This document shows, in pieces, positions 1-7,799 of a stretch of DNA of 34,297 nucleotides. The notes under the pieces are model-generated. The model saw only the letters and a list, made by a program, of their open reading frames with translations. It made no database searches and was not told the DNA's origin. The stretch is from Candidatus Sulfotelmatobacter kueseliae (GTDB lineage: Bacteria > Acidobacteriota > Terriglobia > Terriglobales > Acidobacteriaceae). The translations under genes were made by a program, and so were the position numbers. Where the stretch lies: the NCBI GenBank assembly GCA_900290255.1, contig OMOD01000024.1, forward strand, positions 1 to 34,297, in the 5' to 3' direction. Every line of letters begins with the position of its first letter. The first letter of the stretch is position 1.

Positions 1-192
1 GGGGTCTCACGGAGAGGAGCGGAGAAGTGTTTGTTCTTGACATCCTCTCTCATAGGATGAGTGATATGGCGATTTATCGTCAATTGACCAGGGTGCTCCA
101 CGGGCCGCAAGAGCAATCACGAATACAGTTATGTGCCACCGCTTCCACATGCCGTAATTGTTTTGTCGCCCCGCTTGTGATAAAGAAAAGGG

Positions 193-1554
193 ATGACTTT
201 CTTGAGGGAATGGACACACAGCTTATGGGCAGTACTGCTGATCGCATTGTTGGCGGGCGGGATCCTGCACAACGCCAGCGCAGAGGATAATGGTCTTGAG
301 CGCACGCCCGTTCTCGGCTGGAGTAGCTGGAGCTTCCTCCGCAAGAATCCCACGGCAGACATAATGAAAGCTCAGGCGCTCGCCCTGCATAATTCCGGAT
401 TGCAGAAGATCGGGTACCAATACGTAAACCTCGACGACTTTTGGTATCAGTGTCCGGGACCGCAGGGTCCGAACGTCGACCCTTACGGCCGCTGGCTGAC
501 GGACTCATCGAGATTCCCGGCCCAGGGAGATACCGATGGCATCAAGGTAGTGGCTGACTACATCCACAGTCTCGGGATGAAGTTCGGAATCTACGTTACG
601 CCGGGTATTTCCAAGCAGGCGGTCAGCCGGAACACGCCCATCAAGGGCACATCATACACGGCTGCCCAGATTGCGGACCCGTCTGTAGAGGAGAGCAACT
701 ACAACTGCAAGGGCATGGTCCGCATTGACTACAACAAGCCTGGAGCGCAGGAGTATACAAATTCATGGGTAAATATGCTCGCGGCGTGGGGTGTCGATTA
801 CATCAAGATTGACGGCATGAAAAACAGCAACGCCGCTGACGTTAAGGCATGGTCGGATGCTATACGGCAAAGCGGGCGGCCCATGGCCCTGGACGTCACG
901 CAGGGGAACCTTACAATCGCGATCGCCCCGACATTGATGAAGTATGCCAACCAATGGGAATTCGCCCCTGACGTCGAATGCTATCGCTGCGAAAAGGGCG
1001 GTAGCAGCTACCCCCTGACCAGCTGGGCCGACGTTGCCAAACGCTTCAACTACGTGGCGGAGTGGCAGCCTTACGCTGGTCCGGGCGCTTTCAACGACTA
1101 TGACTCCATCGAGATAGGAAATGGCAGCAACGACGGGCTGACTCCGGTCGAGCGCCAGACTCAGCTCAGCCTATGGGCCCTTGGCGCGGCACCCCTCATC
1201 CTCGGCGTCGATCTTACTCACCTCGACCCAACGGATCTGCAGAATTACCTGGAGAACTCCGCAGTCCTTGCTGTCGACCAGGATTCGATCGCCGCGAAAA
1301 GGGTGCTCAAAACCGGCAACCAGCAGGTGTTCGCCAAGAGGGAACCGAACGGAGACACGATCGTCGGTTTGTTCAACACCGGCGGGGAGGCAGAGGAAGT
1401 CTCCGTTCCAGCATCCACTGTAGGCCTCACCGAAAACCAAAGCGGCTATTCCTTACACGACCTGTGGACCGGCGAGACGAAGAAAACAAGCAGCACCATC
1501 AGTGCTGTTGTTCCATCGCATGGGGTCGTCCTGTACTGCGTCAGGGGACTTTAA
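193..1554 (+). CDS. Secreted GH27 family alpha-galactosidase-like glycoside hydrolase
   Basis: A 453-residue protein with an N-terminal signal peptide (hydrophobic core about residues 11-25, likely cleavage after the Ala-Ser-Ala near residue 30), so it probably acts in the periplasm or outside the cell. The mature part starts with the GH27 pattern TPVLGWSSWS, followed by YVNLDDFW. The strand bearing the retaining nucleophile reads YIKIDG with Asp207. The likely acid/base is Asp260 in WEFAPDV, and FNDYDSIEIG (Asp302/304) matches the family WNDPDM block. The C-terminal ~90 residues form the usual beta-sandwich. GH27 enzymes remove terminal alpha-galactose or alpha-N-acetylgalactosamine, some beta-L-arabinopyranose; substrate cannot be told here. 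Odd: the Trp-Arg usually preceding the acid/base is Trp-Glu. The ATG at 193 follows a purine-rich AAAGAAAAGGG. A TTGACA lies at 37-42 but no convincing -10 accompanies it. Nothing else is seen in bases 1-192. No operon partner. Confidence 0.9.
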   Translation: MTFLREWTHSLWAVLLIALLAGGILHNASAEDNGLERTPVLGWSSWSFLRKNPTADIMKAQALALHNSGLQKIGYQYVNLDDFWYQCPGPQGPNVDPYGRWLTDSSRFPAQGDTDGIKVVADYIHSLGMKFGIYVTPGISKQAVSRNTPIKGTSYTAAQIADPSVEESNYNCKGMVRIDYNKPGAQEYTNSWVNMLAAWGVDYIKIDGMKNSNAADVKAWSDAIRQSGRPMALDVTQGNLTIAIAPTLMKYANQWEFAPDVECYRCEKGGSSYPLTSWADVAKRFNYVAEWQPYAGPGAFNDYDSIEIGNGSNDGLTPVERQTQLSLWALGAAPLILGVDLTHLDPTDLQNYLENSAVLAVDQDSIAAKRVLKTGNQQVFAKREPNGDTIVGLFNTGGEAEEVSVPASTVGLTENQSGYSLHDLWTGETKKTSSTISAVVPSHGVVLYCVRGL

Positions 1555-1597
1555 ACTACTCGATTGCTGACGACCCAGTCTGGATCGCCAACTAGAA

Positions 1598-1720
1598 CTG
1601 GTCTCATAAATGTGTTGGGAGGGGATGCGAACGTCCGTCAGGGGCTAAAGCCCGCATTCTATCGGGCCCTGAACGGCACGGCTGAAGCCGTGCCCTACCC
1701 AAAATCATTTATGAGACAGG
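1598..1720. repeat. MITE-like palindromic element (family A)
   Basis: A 123-bp element in the gap between the convergent GH27 and ABC permease genes. Its ends are near-perfect inverted repeats (GGTCTCATAAATG at the left, CATTTATGAGACAGG at the right). Inside are two small hairpins, GGGGCTAAAGCCC and CGGCTGAAGCCG. Related copies lie at 14952-15028 (inside hypE) and 16892-16960. No protein is encoded. The rest of the 1555-1859 gap holds nothing I recognise. Confidence 0.75.
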
Positions 1721-1859
1721 TTGTAGAATATTCTTCAAGCGCTATCTCCTTTGATCCGCCTGATTTGCGATAGCCCAAAATGGCGCCCTCGATACAAACG
1801 GCAGCGAATGCCGGGAACTCCCGAATATGGCGATTTGGAGTGACATCAGGGACGTATCG

Positions 1860-3131
1860 CTATTCGTACCGCAGAGCCTCGATGGGGTCCAGACGCGAGG
1901 CCCGGACGGCCGGCACCATGCCGCTCACCAACCCTACGCCAGCCAGGATCAGCGTGGCCACGATCAAAGTGCCCGCATCAATGACCAGGCGGATGTCGCC
2001 CGCGTCCGCGTTTTTCGCCATGGCGCTGTACAAGGTGAGCCTTCCCACGGAGAACGAGACCGCGTAGGCCAGGATGACTCCCAGCGCGCCGCCGATGAAC
2101 GTGATGGTCAGAGACTCGGCCAGGAACTGAAACAAGATGTGACTCCGGCGCGCGCCCAGCGCCTTTTCCACACCTATCTCACGGGTGCGCTGCGTCACCG
2201 AAACCAGCATGATGTTCATGAGGCCGACCCCACCGATGCCCAAAGTGAGCGTACCGATGAAACCCAGCAGAATCTTCAGGCCGATCGTGATCATTTCGAA
2301 CTGGTGGACTTGTTGCATCAGGTTGAACACCATCATGGCGCGCCGGTCGGTGGGATCGAACTTGTGTTCTACCGCCATCACCGAGCGCACGGCGTGTTCC
2401 AGATCCTCATAAGCAGGGGTCTCATAGTTGAACCAGATGGAGTCAAGGTAGTGGGTATCTTTGACGCCGCTCATGGTGGTGAAGGGGAGGTAGATCACGC
2501 GGTTAATATTGTCATCGCCGGCCTGCATCTTGGCGCTCAGGATGCCAATGACTTCCACGCTAAGGCCATCGACGCGGATGCGTTCGCCCAACGCGTTCCG
2601 TCCGGAAAAAAGCTTTTCCTTGGCCTCGGAGCCGATGACGGCGACGCGCGCGTGCTGGGTTTCATCCTGCGCATTGTAGAAGCGCCCCTGCGCCAGTTTG
2701 AGCGCGCGGATGGAAAAGACGTTGGGATAGTTGCCGGTAACGTTGAAGGCAAACGTCCGCGTCTCGTACTGGATGTTGGCCTGCTTGTCGGCTTCCGGCG
2801 TGATCTGTACGATTTGAGGAATGTTGCTGGTAAGCATGTCCACGTCGTCGAGGGTAAAGCGTAAGGGCACGCCGGCTTTCTGGCCGCCCGCCTGCATCGA
2901 ACTGCGGCCGGGAATCACGATCATCATCTTGGTGCCGAAGTTGGCGAAAATATTAGCGGCGGCCTGGCCGAAGCCGTTGCCGTAGGACAGCAGCAAGACA
3001 ACCGTGGCTATGCCCCAGGCCATGCCGAGCATGGTCAAGGCGGTGCGGCGGCGGTTATGCCGCATGGCTCCGTAGGCTTCGGTCAGCAAATCGCGCAACA
3101 TCGTATTAACCCTGGTCCAATTCCCGATCAT
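1860..3131 (-). CDS. MacB/FtsX-type ABC transporter permease (second of a pair)
   Basis: 423 residues with the MacB layout: a first membrane helix near residues 30-50 (TMLGMAWGIATVVLLLSYG), a large periplasmic MacB_PCD-type domain (about 55-280), then three C-terminal helices of an FtsX domain (about 285-410) containing the family signature TQRTREIGVEKALGARR. The protein ends in RASRLDPIEALRYE, typical of this group. It overlaps the upstream permease by one base (TAATG), so the two are translationally coupled and probably form a heterodimer. MacB proteins usually carry a fused ATPase; here it is absent and no ATPase or membrane-fusion gene is adjacent, so the pair must borrow one encoded elsewhere. 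Met11 (MLRDLLTEAYG) is an alternative start. Substrate unknown; families of this type export peptides, macrolides or lipoproteins. Confidence 0.9.
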   Translation of the reverse strand: MIGNWTRVNTMLRDLLTEAYGAMRHNRRRTALTMLGMAWGIATVVLLLSYGNGFGQAAANIFANFGTKMMIVIPGRSSMQAGGQKAGVPLRFTLDDVDMLTSNIPQIVQITPEADKQANIQYETRTFAFNVTGNYPNVFSIRALKLAQGRFYNAQDETQHARVAVIGSEAKEKLFSGRNALGERIRVDGLSVEVIGILSAKMQAGDDNINRVIYLPFTTMSGVKDTHYLDSIWFNYETPAYEDLEHAVRSVMAVEHKFDPTDRRAMMVFNLMQQVHQFEMITIGLKILLGFIGTLTLGIGGVGLMNIMLVSVTQRTREIGVEKALGARRSHILFQFLAESLTITFIGGALGVILAYAVSFSVGRLTLYSAMAKNADAGDIRLVIDAGTLIVATLILAGVGLVSGMVPAVRASRLDPIEALRYE

Positions 3132-4378
3132 TATTCCTGCCGGAGCGCTTCCACCGGCGGCAGCATGGCCGCCTTGCGCGCCGGATAGAGTCCGGCAATG
3201 ACGCCCGCCACCGTCAGGCAGCCGATCGCCAGAAACGCCGACGTCGGCACCAGTTTGGGGGGATCAAAATTCCCCACTCCTTGCTGCATACCCAGCAGAG
3301 CCATCAGGGCGCCGGCCAGCCCCATTCCGATCAGTCCACTCAGAAACGTGAGCAGAATCCCTTCCAGAAAAAACTGGAACAGAATGCTGCGATTGGTGGC
3401 GCCCAGGGCTTTGCGCAATCCGATCTCCCGCGTGCGTTCCGTGACCGCCACCAGCATGATGTTGATAACGCCAATGGCGCCCAGGGCCAGGGTCACCAGT
3501 CCGACCGTGCCCAGGAACATGTTCATGGCATCGAAAATCTTGCCCATCATCTCGGCCTGCTCAACCGTATCCAGGTTTTCGAACGCGTCTTCATCGTGGT
3601 AGTCGAAGCCGTGATTCCGGGCAATGATCTTGTGGACTTCTTCCCGCGCCAGCATATGTTCGGCCGGCACGCGGGGCTGATAGTTGATCAGGGAGATGGA
3701 GTTTTCGTGGTTCTCGCCCTTCAGCGGGAAGTAGGTAGCCATCACCTGGAACGGAATATAGCCGCGCATATTGGTGAGGTTTTCGTCACCCCGGCCGATA
3801 CGCTTCAGCGTGCCGATCACTTCAAACCGGATGTCGTTGAGCAGGATGAATGCACCCAGCGCGGGTCGTCCGGAGAACAGGTTCCGGGTCAGTTCGTCGC
3901 CGAGCACGATGACGTTGCGTCGTTGAGCATCATCCTGCTCGTTGAGCCAGCGCCCCTGCTGGAGAGGAAGATAGCGGATCTCGTTGTACTGAGGCTCCGC
4001 GCCGACAATCTGGCCGTTGGCGCTGGCGAATTCGCTCACTGCATGGATGTCATCGCGAGACAGGACTGGCGTGGAGTTGCGTACGTGAGGAGCTTCGGCG
4101 CGGATGTCCACATAGTCCTGATAAGTAAGCAGGTAGTTGCGCGCCGAGTTCATGCTGCCTGCGATCACAGGAGCGCGGCCGGGAAAAATAAACATGATAT
4201 CTTCCCCGAATTCGGCCAGCCCACGCTTGTTTCCCGAGCGGAAACCCTCGCCCAGGCCGACCAGCAGGAGCAGCGATCCCACCCCCCAAGCTACGCCGAA
4301 CATGGTAAGGAACGAGCGCAGCTTGTGGGCCCACAGAGTGCGGAAGATTTGCCCGAAAATGTCCAGGATCGTCCGCAT
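3131..4378 (-). CDS. MacB/FtsX-type ABC transporter permease (first of a pair)
   Basis: 415 residues with the same architecture as its downstream partner: helix 1 at about residues 20-42 (SFLTMFGVAWGVGSLLLLVG), a periplasmic domain to about 270, and three C-terminal helices with TERTREIGLRKALGATNRS, ending ARKAAMLPPVEALRQE. The conserved motif in the first helix region and the -P-x-E-A-L-R ending place it in the FtsX-like permease family. It is the first gene of a two-gene unit. The start ATG lies 78 bp from the divergently transcribed flavin protein at 4457, so the two share a short promoter region. No nucleotide-binding protein is encoded nearby. Confidence 0.9.
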   Translation of the reverse strand: MRTILDIFGQIFRTLWAHKLRSFLTMFGVAWGVGSLLLLVGLGEGFRSGNKRGLAEFGEDIMFIFPGRAPVIAGSMNSARNYLLTYQDYVDIRAEAPHVRNSTPVLSRDDIHAVSEFASANGQIVGAEPQYNEIRYLPLQQGRWLNEQDDAQRRNVIVLGDELTRNLFSGRPALGAFILLNDIRFEVIGTLKRIGRGDENLTNMRGYIPFQVMATYFPLKGENHENSISLINYQPRVPAEHMLAREEVHKIIARNHGFDYHDEDAFENLDTVEQAEMMGKIFDAMNMFLGTVGLVTLALGAIGVINIMLVAVTERTREIGLRKALGATNRSILFQFFLEGILLTFLSGLIGMGLAGALMALLGMQQGVGNFDPPKLVPTSAFLAIGCLTVAGVIAGLYPARKAAMLPPVEALRQE

Positions 4379-4456
4379 GGTCTACCTATTGTACTTCGAG
4401 AATCTCTGCCGAATGCAGCTTTCGCCCCGTGGTGGGATGAACGGTAGAATAGTTCC

Positions 4457-4819
4457 ATGCCAAGCCAGATTCCCGCCTCGATTCAAAACCACAAATACAT
4501 TTCCCTGAAGACCTTTCGCAAGACGGGAGTGGGGGTCGCGACTCCAGTGTGGTTTGGAGAAGACGACGGCAAGCTCTATGTGATGACGCGCAGCGACATG
4601 GGAAAGACCAAGCGGATTCGCAACAATCCGCAGGTGAAAGTGGCGCCGTGCACGATTCGGGGAAGAGTCACTGGGCCGGAATTCGCCGCGACCGCGCGCA
4701 TTTTACCGCCGGAAGAGCACGCCCGCGCCCGTCAGACGATCAACCGCAAATATTGGATGGCGCGGATTCCGCTGATCTGGTGGAGAACGGATACGTATTT
4801 TGAGCTGACATTCGCGTGA
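4457..4819 (+). CDS. PPOX-class (F420/flavin-dependent) oxidoreductase, small
   Basis: A 120-residue split-barrel protein of the pyridoxamine-phosphate-oxidase-like superfamily. The recognisable blocks are the N-terminal beta hairpin KTGVGVATPVWF, LYVMTRSDMGKTKRIRNNP (the strand-helix that binds the cofactor phosphate in the PPOX F420 family) and VKVAPCTIRGRVTGPEF. Family members of this size bind F420, FMN or heme-degradation intermediates; the cofactor and substrate cannot be read from sequence alone. There is no ribosome-binding site in front of the ATG. A TAGAAT (-10-like) at 4445-4450 sits only 7 bases upstream, which would fit a leaderless transcript. It stands alone between a divergent ABC permease and the convergent nfnB. 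Confidence 0.8.
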   Translation: MPSQIPASIQNHKYISLKTFRKTGVGVATPVWFGEDDGKLYVMTRSDMGKTKRIRNNPQVKVAPCTIRGRVTGPEFAATARILPPEEHARARQTINRKYWMARIPLIWWRTDTYFELTFA

Positions 4820-4862
4820 TGGGAGACCGGTTTGGCGTTTTATCCCGGAGGGACATCTGACA

Positions 4863-5050
4863 ATAGCCCGGCGTTTCAACGCCGGGTACGGTGGGCAAAG
4901 GGATCTTGTCGCGTCCCGTTGGGACGCCTGAAACGCGGCATTGATTGGCGATTGGTTCAATCGTGCCTACGGCACGTGAATGGGAAAAGCAATGATTGCG
5001 CCCCGCCAGTGGAACTGGCGGGCTATTATCAGCGGTCCCTGACGGGACCG
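4863..5050. repeat. Cluster of five short hairpins (family B)
   Basis: The gap between the convergent flavin-protein gene and nfnB is packed with perfect or near-perfect hairpins: 4867-4886 (CCCGGCGTT/AACGCCGGG), 4911-4927 (GCGTCCC/GGGACGC), 4962-4976 (CGTGCC/GGCACG), about 5002-5022 (CCCGCCAGT with ACTGGCGGG) and 5033-5050 (CGGTCCC/GGGACCG). The last lies 3 bases beyond the nfnB stop codon and could help end its transcript. The first and fourth carry the flanking AATAGCCC / GGGCTATT tag seen in other copies at 10909, 11006, 14204, 14332 and 33871. Confidence 0.8.
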
Positions 5051-5053
5051 ACC

Positions 5054-6502
5054 CTACCATTCCCCCGTCGCCAAATATTCGTTGATGGATTTTGCCGCGC
5101 GCCGTCCTGCGCCCATGGCCAGAATGACGGTCGCGGCGCCGGTCACGATGTCGCCTCCGGCAAACACGCCTTTGCGCGTGGTGCGCTGCGTTTCTTCGCT
5201 AGCCTGAATGTATCCGCGCTTGTTGGTGCCGAGCCCGGGCGTCGTGGTCTGCACGATCGGGTTGGCGGTCGTTCCGATCGCCATGATGGCCACTGACAGC
5301 GGCAGATCGAACTCCGAGCCCGCAATCGGCACCGGCCGCCGGCGGCCTGACGAATCCGGCTCGCCCAGTTCCATGCGCACGCAGCGCGCTCCGGTGAGCC
5401 ATCCTTTGCCGTCGGAGAGGAATTCGACGGGCGCGGTCAGCATGTGGAAATCAATTCCCTCCTGCTGGGCGTGATGCACTTCTTCGATGCGAGCCGGCAT
5501 CTCGGCCTCGCTGCGGCGGTAGATCACATAGGCATGGCCGGCGCCCAGACGCAGCGCCGAGCGGATCGCGTCCAGCGCCGTGTTCCCGCCCCCGATCACG
5601 GCCACGTTCTTCCCCTGCAGATTGAGCATGGGCTCGTCATAGACGGGGAACTTATAGGCCTTCATCAGATTGATGCGGGTAAGAAATTCGTTGGCGGAAT
5701 AAACGCCGTTGAGGTGCTCGCCCGGTATGCCCATGAACTGCGGCAGGCCCGCGCCGGTCCCGATATAGACGGCGTCGTAGCCTTCTTCGTGCATCAGTTC
5801 ATCAATGGTAATGGTGCGGCCGACGACCACGTCCGTCTCAAATTCCACGCCCATCTCGCGCATGTAATCGAGCTGCTCGCGGATGATCTGCTTGGGCAGG
5901 CGGAATTCCGGAATGCCGTAGACCAGCACGCCTCCGAGTTCGTGCAACGCTTCGAACACGCGCACCTTGTGGCCTCGCTGAATCAGATCACCGGCGCAGG
6001 TCAGCCCCGAAGGACCGCTGCCTACGACCGCAACTTTCTTTCCTGTAGGCTGCACGCTGGGCAGCACGTGCTTGCCCATACGCTGCTCGTAGTCGGCGAC
6101 GAAGCGTTCGAGATAACCGATGCCCAGCGGCTTCACCTTTTTTCCCAGCAGGCACTTGCCTTCGCAGTGATCTTCCTGCGGGCAGACCCGGCCGGTGATG
6201 GCGGGCAGCACGTTGTCTTCGCGGATTTTCGCTGCCGCCTCCAGGAACTTCCCGGCCACAATCAGTTCCACAAATTCGGTGACCTTCACGCCCACCGGGC
6301 AATTCTCGGTGCAGGTGGCCTTGGCGCATTCCAGGCAGCGCTGCGCTTCCCGCTGCGCCAGTTCCTCGCTGTAGCCGAGGTTCACTTCAGTGAAATTGTG
6401 GGCCCGCTCCTGGGGCGCCTGTTCGGGCATCGCCTGGCGCGGAACCTTCATGCGATCCTTGATGGGCACCGGGTTCAGCGACTTCTTTACCGTCGGACTC
6501 AT
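5054..6502 (-). CDS. nfnB: NfnB/GltA-like NAD(P)H:ferredoxin oxidoreductase large subunit
   Basis: 482 residues. The N-terminal domain carries two [4Fe-4S] sites: CLECAKATCTENCP (Cys56, 59, 64, 68) and CPQEDHCEGKC (Cys107, 113, 117). A first dinucleotide fold follows (GSGPSG, residues 161-166, FAD), then a second, NAD(P)H-binding one (VIGGGNTALDAIRSALRLG), and the closing FAD motif GVFAGGDIVTGAATVILAMG. This is the glutamate-synthase-small-subunit-like family. The gene alone could be called homotetrameric GltA, but it directly follows an NfnA/SudB-type gene, so the pair is best read as NfnAB, the cytoplasmic NADH-dependent reduced-ferredoxin:NADP+ oxidoreductase that bifurcates electrons. I chose the ATG at 6502 because it forms an ATGA overlap with the nfnA stop; a longer frame reaches 6541 but lies inside nfnA. 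No large glutamate synthase subunit is present. Confidence 0.9.
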   Translation of the reverse strand: MSPTVKKSLNPVPIKDRMKVPRQAMPEQAPQERAHNFTEVNLGYSEELAQREAQRCLECAKATCTENCPVGVKVTEFVELIVAGKFLEAAAKIREDNVLPAITGRVCPQEDHCEGKCLLGKKVKPLGIGYLERFVADYEQRMGKHVLPSVQPTGKKVAVVGSGPSGLTCAGDLIQRGHKVRVFEALHELGGVLVYGIPEFRLPKQIIREQLDYMREMGVEFETDVVVGRTITIDELMHEEGYDAVYIGTGAGLPQFMGIPGEHLNGVYSANEFLTRINLMKAYKFPVYDEPMLNLQGKNVAVIGGGNTALDAIRSALRLGAGHAYVIYRRSEAEMPARIEEVHHAQQEGIDFHMLTAPVEFLSDGKGWLTGARCVRMELGEPDSSGRRRPVPIAGSEFDLPLSVAIMAIGTTANPIVQTTTPGLGTNKRGYIQASEETQRTTRKGVFAGGDIVTGAATVILAMGAGRRAAKSINEYLATGEW

Positions 6503-7398
6503 CGTTGTTCTCCCTGTACTCCGGAGGAAGCCGCTACGCAAGGTTCAGCGGCTGGCTCGCCGGCTTTCGCGCTGACCGCGCGCTGGTATTCCGCCATGGA
6601 CTTCTGTTCGGCGTCGCGGTACATGGAGTTGCGCTGCACCAGCACTGCGAAATCCACGTTGTGCGCGTCAAACTCCGGGCCGTCCACGCAGGCGAACTGG
6701 CTTTTGCCGTCGACCAGCACGCGGCAGCCGCCGCACATGCCGGTGCCGTCAATCATGATCGGGTTGAGGCTGACCACGGTGTGGATCTTCTCCGGGCGGG
6801 TCATGTCGGCGACGGCCTTCATCATCACGATCGGCCCGACGGCCACCACCAGATCAATGCGCGCGCCGTTCTGAATCAACTGCCGCAGCTTGTCGGTGAC
6901 GAAGCCTTTGTCGGCGTAACTGCCGTCGTCGGTCGTGATCATCAGCACGTCGCTGACGGCGCGCATCTCGTCTTCGAGAATCACCAACTCCTTGTTGCGC
7001 GCGCCCACGATGGAAATGACGCGGTTCCCCGCCCGCTTCAGCGCAGCTGCCGTGGGATAGGCCATCGCCGTGCCCACCCCGCCGCCGACCACGACCGCCG
7101 TGCCGTAGTTCGCGATCTCGGACGGTTTGCCCAGCGGGCCGACCACGTCGAGAATCGAATCGCCGGTATTGAGCGAATTCAGCAGGTGCGTCGTCTTGCC
7201 TACGGACTGCACCACGATGTTGACCGTACCCCGCTCGGGGTCGGAATTCTCGATGGTGACCGGAATGCGTTCGCCTTCTTCGTAAATGCGCAGAATGACG
7301 AACTGTCCGGGCTTCTGTTTGCGGGCAATGCGGGGAGCTTCAATGACGAACCGTTTGATGCCAGGCGCCAGAAACTGGGCGTGGATGATCTTGAACAC
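6499..7398 (-). CDS. nfnA: NfnA/SudB-like FAD and [2Fe-2S] subunit of ferredoxin:NADP+ oxidoreductase
   Basis: 299 residues of the ferredoxin-NADP reductase superfamily. An FAD-binding barrel (about 1-95; GQFVILRIYEEGERIPVTIE) precedes a nucleotide-binding domain starting VVVGGGVGTAMAYPTAAALK. Towards the C terminus, GTGMCGGCRVLVDGKSQFAC provides the cysteines of a [2Fe-2S] cluster, as in NfnA and in the sulfide dehydrogenase beta subunit. In known NfnAB the FAD in this subunit passes one NADPH-derived electron to NAD+ through the 2Fe-2S cluster. The start is a GTG preceded by GGAGGG. The gene overlaps nfnB by 4 bases. A perfect CRP-like palindrome lies upstream (7471-7486). Subunit choice (Nfn versus sulfide dehydrogenase) is an inference from gene order. 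Confidence 0.9.
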   Translation of the reverse strand: MFKIIHAQFLAPGIKRFVIEAPRIARKQKPGQFVILRIYEEGERIPVTIENSDPERGTVNIVVQSVGKTTHLLNSLNTGDSILDVVGPLGKPSEIANYGTAVVVGGGVGTAMAYPTAAALKRAGNRVISIVGARNKELVILEDEMRAVSDVLMITTDDGSYADKGFVTDKLRQLIQNGARIDLVVAVGPIVMMKAVADMTRPEKIHTVVSLNPIMIDGTGMCGGCRVLVDGKSQFACVDGPEFDAHNVDFAVLVQRNSMYRDAEQKSMAEYQRAVSAKAGEPAAEPCVAASSGVQGEQR

Positions 7399-7470
7399 AG
7401 GCCCTCCGCGGGACGGAAATGAGGTAAAGTCCCGCGAAAGTCATTGTGGCTGGGGAGTCGCAGAATCGGC

Positions 7471-7486
7471 TGTGATTCTGATCACA
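7471..7486 (-). promoter_or_regulatory. CRP/FNR-family binding site upstream of nfnAB
   Basis: TGTGATTCTGATCACA is a perfect TGTGA-N6-TCACA palindrome, the textbook CRP-type operator. Its centre is 80.5 bp upstream of the nfnA GTG. On the minus strand a CACAAT (-10-like, 7443-7448) lies 33 bp further downstream, the spacing expected of an activator site centred near -41.5. Similar sites precede three other minus-strand genes in this window. The regulator is not in the window, so which family member binds is unknown. Confidence 0.65.
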
Positions 7487-7596
7487 GTTCGTTGTGCGGG
7501 GATTCGAGCGTGGAAGTGACACCACTGACAGCGTTTACGGCCTCGCGGGGTCGAAGTGCAGTTTGGCTATTTGGCTATAGGGGTCACTCTAGGGGC

Positions 7597-7717
7597 GTCA
7601 TCCCGAAGGACCGCGCTTTCACCAGCGGGACGAGGGATTTCGCCTGCAGTACACGCACACGTTGCTCCCACGCGAGATCCTTCGCTCCGCCTGAAGAACG
7701 GCTGCGCTCAGGATGAC
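7597..7717. repeat. Palindromic intergenic element starting GTCATCC and ending GGATGAC (family D)
   Basis: About 121 bp between nfnA and the downstream end of the ATP-grasp gene. The outer ends are inverted (GTCATCC / GGATGAC), and it contains the text GCTTTCACCAGCGGGACGAGG and CGCGAGATCCTTCGCTCCGCC. A fuller copy in the other orientation lies at 28688-28796 and a partial one near 21770-21817. No coding capacity. Together with the CRP-like site this accounts for most of the 400-base gap 7399-7799. Confidence 0.7.
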
Positions 7718-7799
7718 GCCGTCGAGGAAGGTTGAGATGGTCAAGAATTCAAACTGAGCCACTACTCTAATTGCGCCTGCGGCTCCAACACCGGGCTCT

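Noticed and set aside
3281..4447. Long plus-strand frame of 388 codons opposite the ABC permease
   Set aside because: It is antisense to a clear permease gene, has a low-complexity His/Gln/Arg-rich composition and no recognisable domain; GC-rich genes give such shadows.
5444..6874. Plus-strand frame of 476 codons opposite nfnB/nfnA
   Set aside because: Antisense to two well-supported genes whose iron-sulfur and nucleotide motifs are intact; no domain in the shadow.
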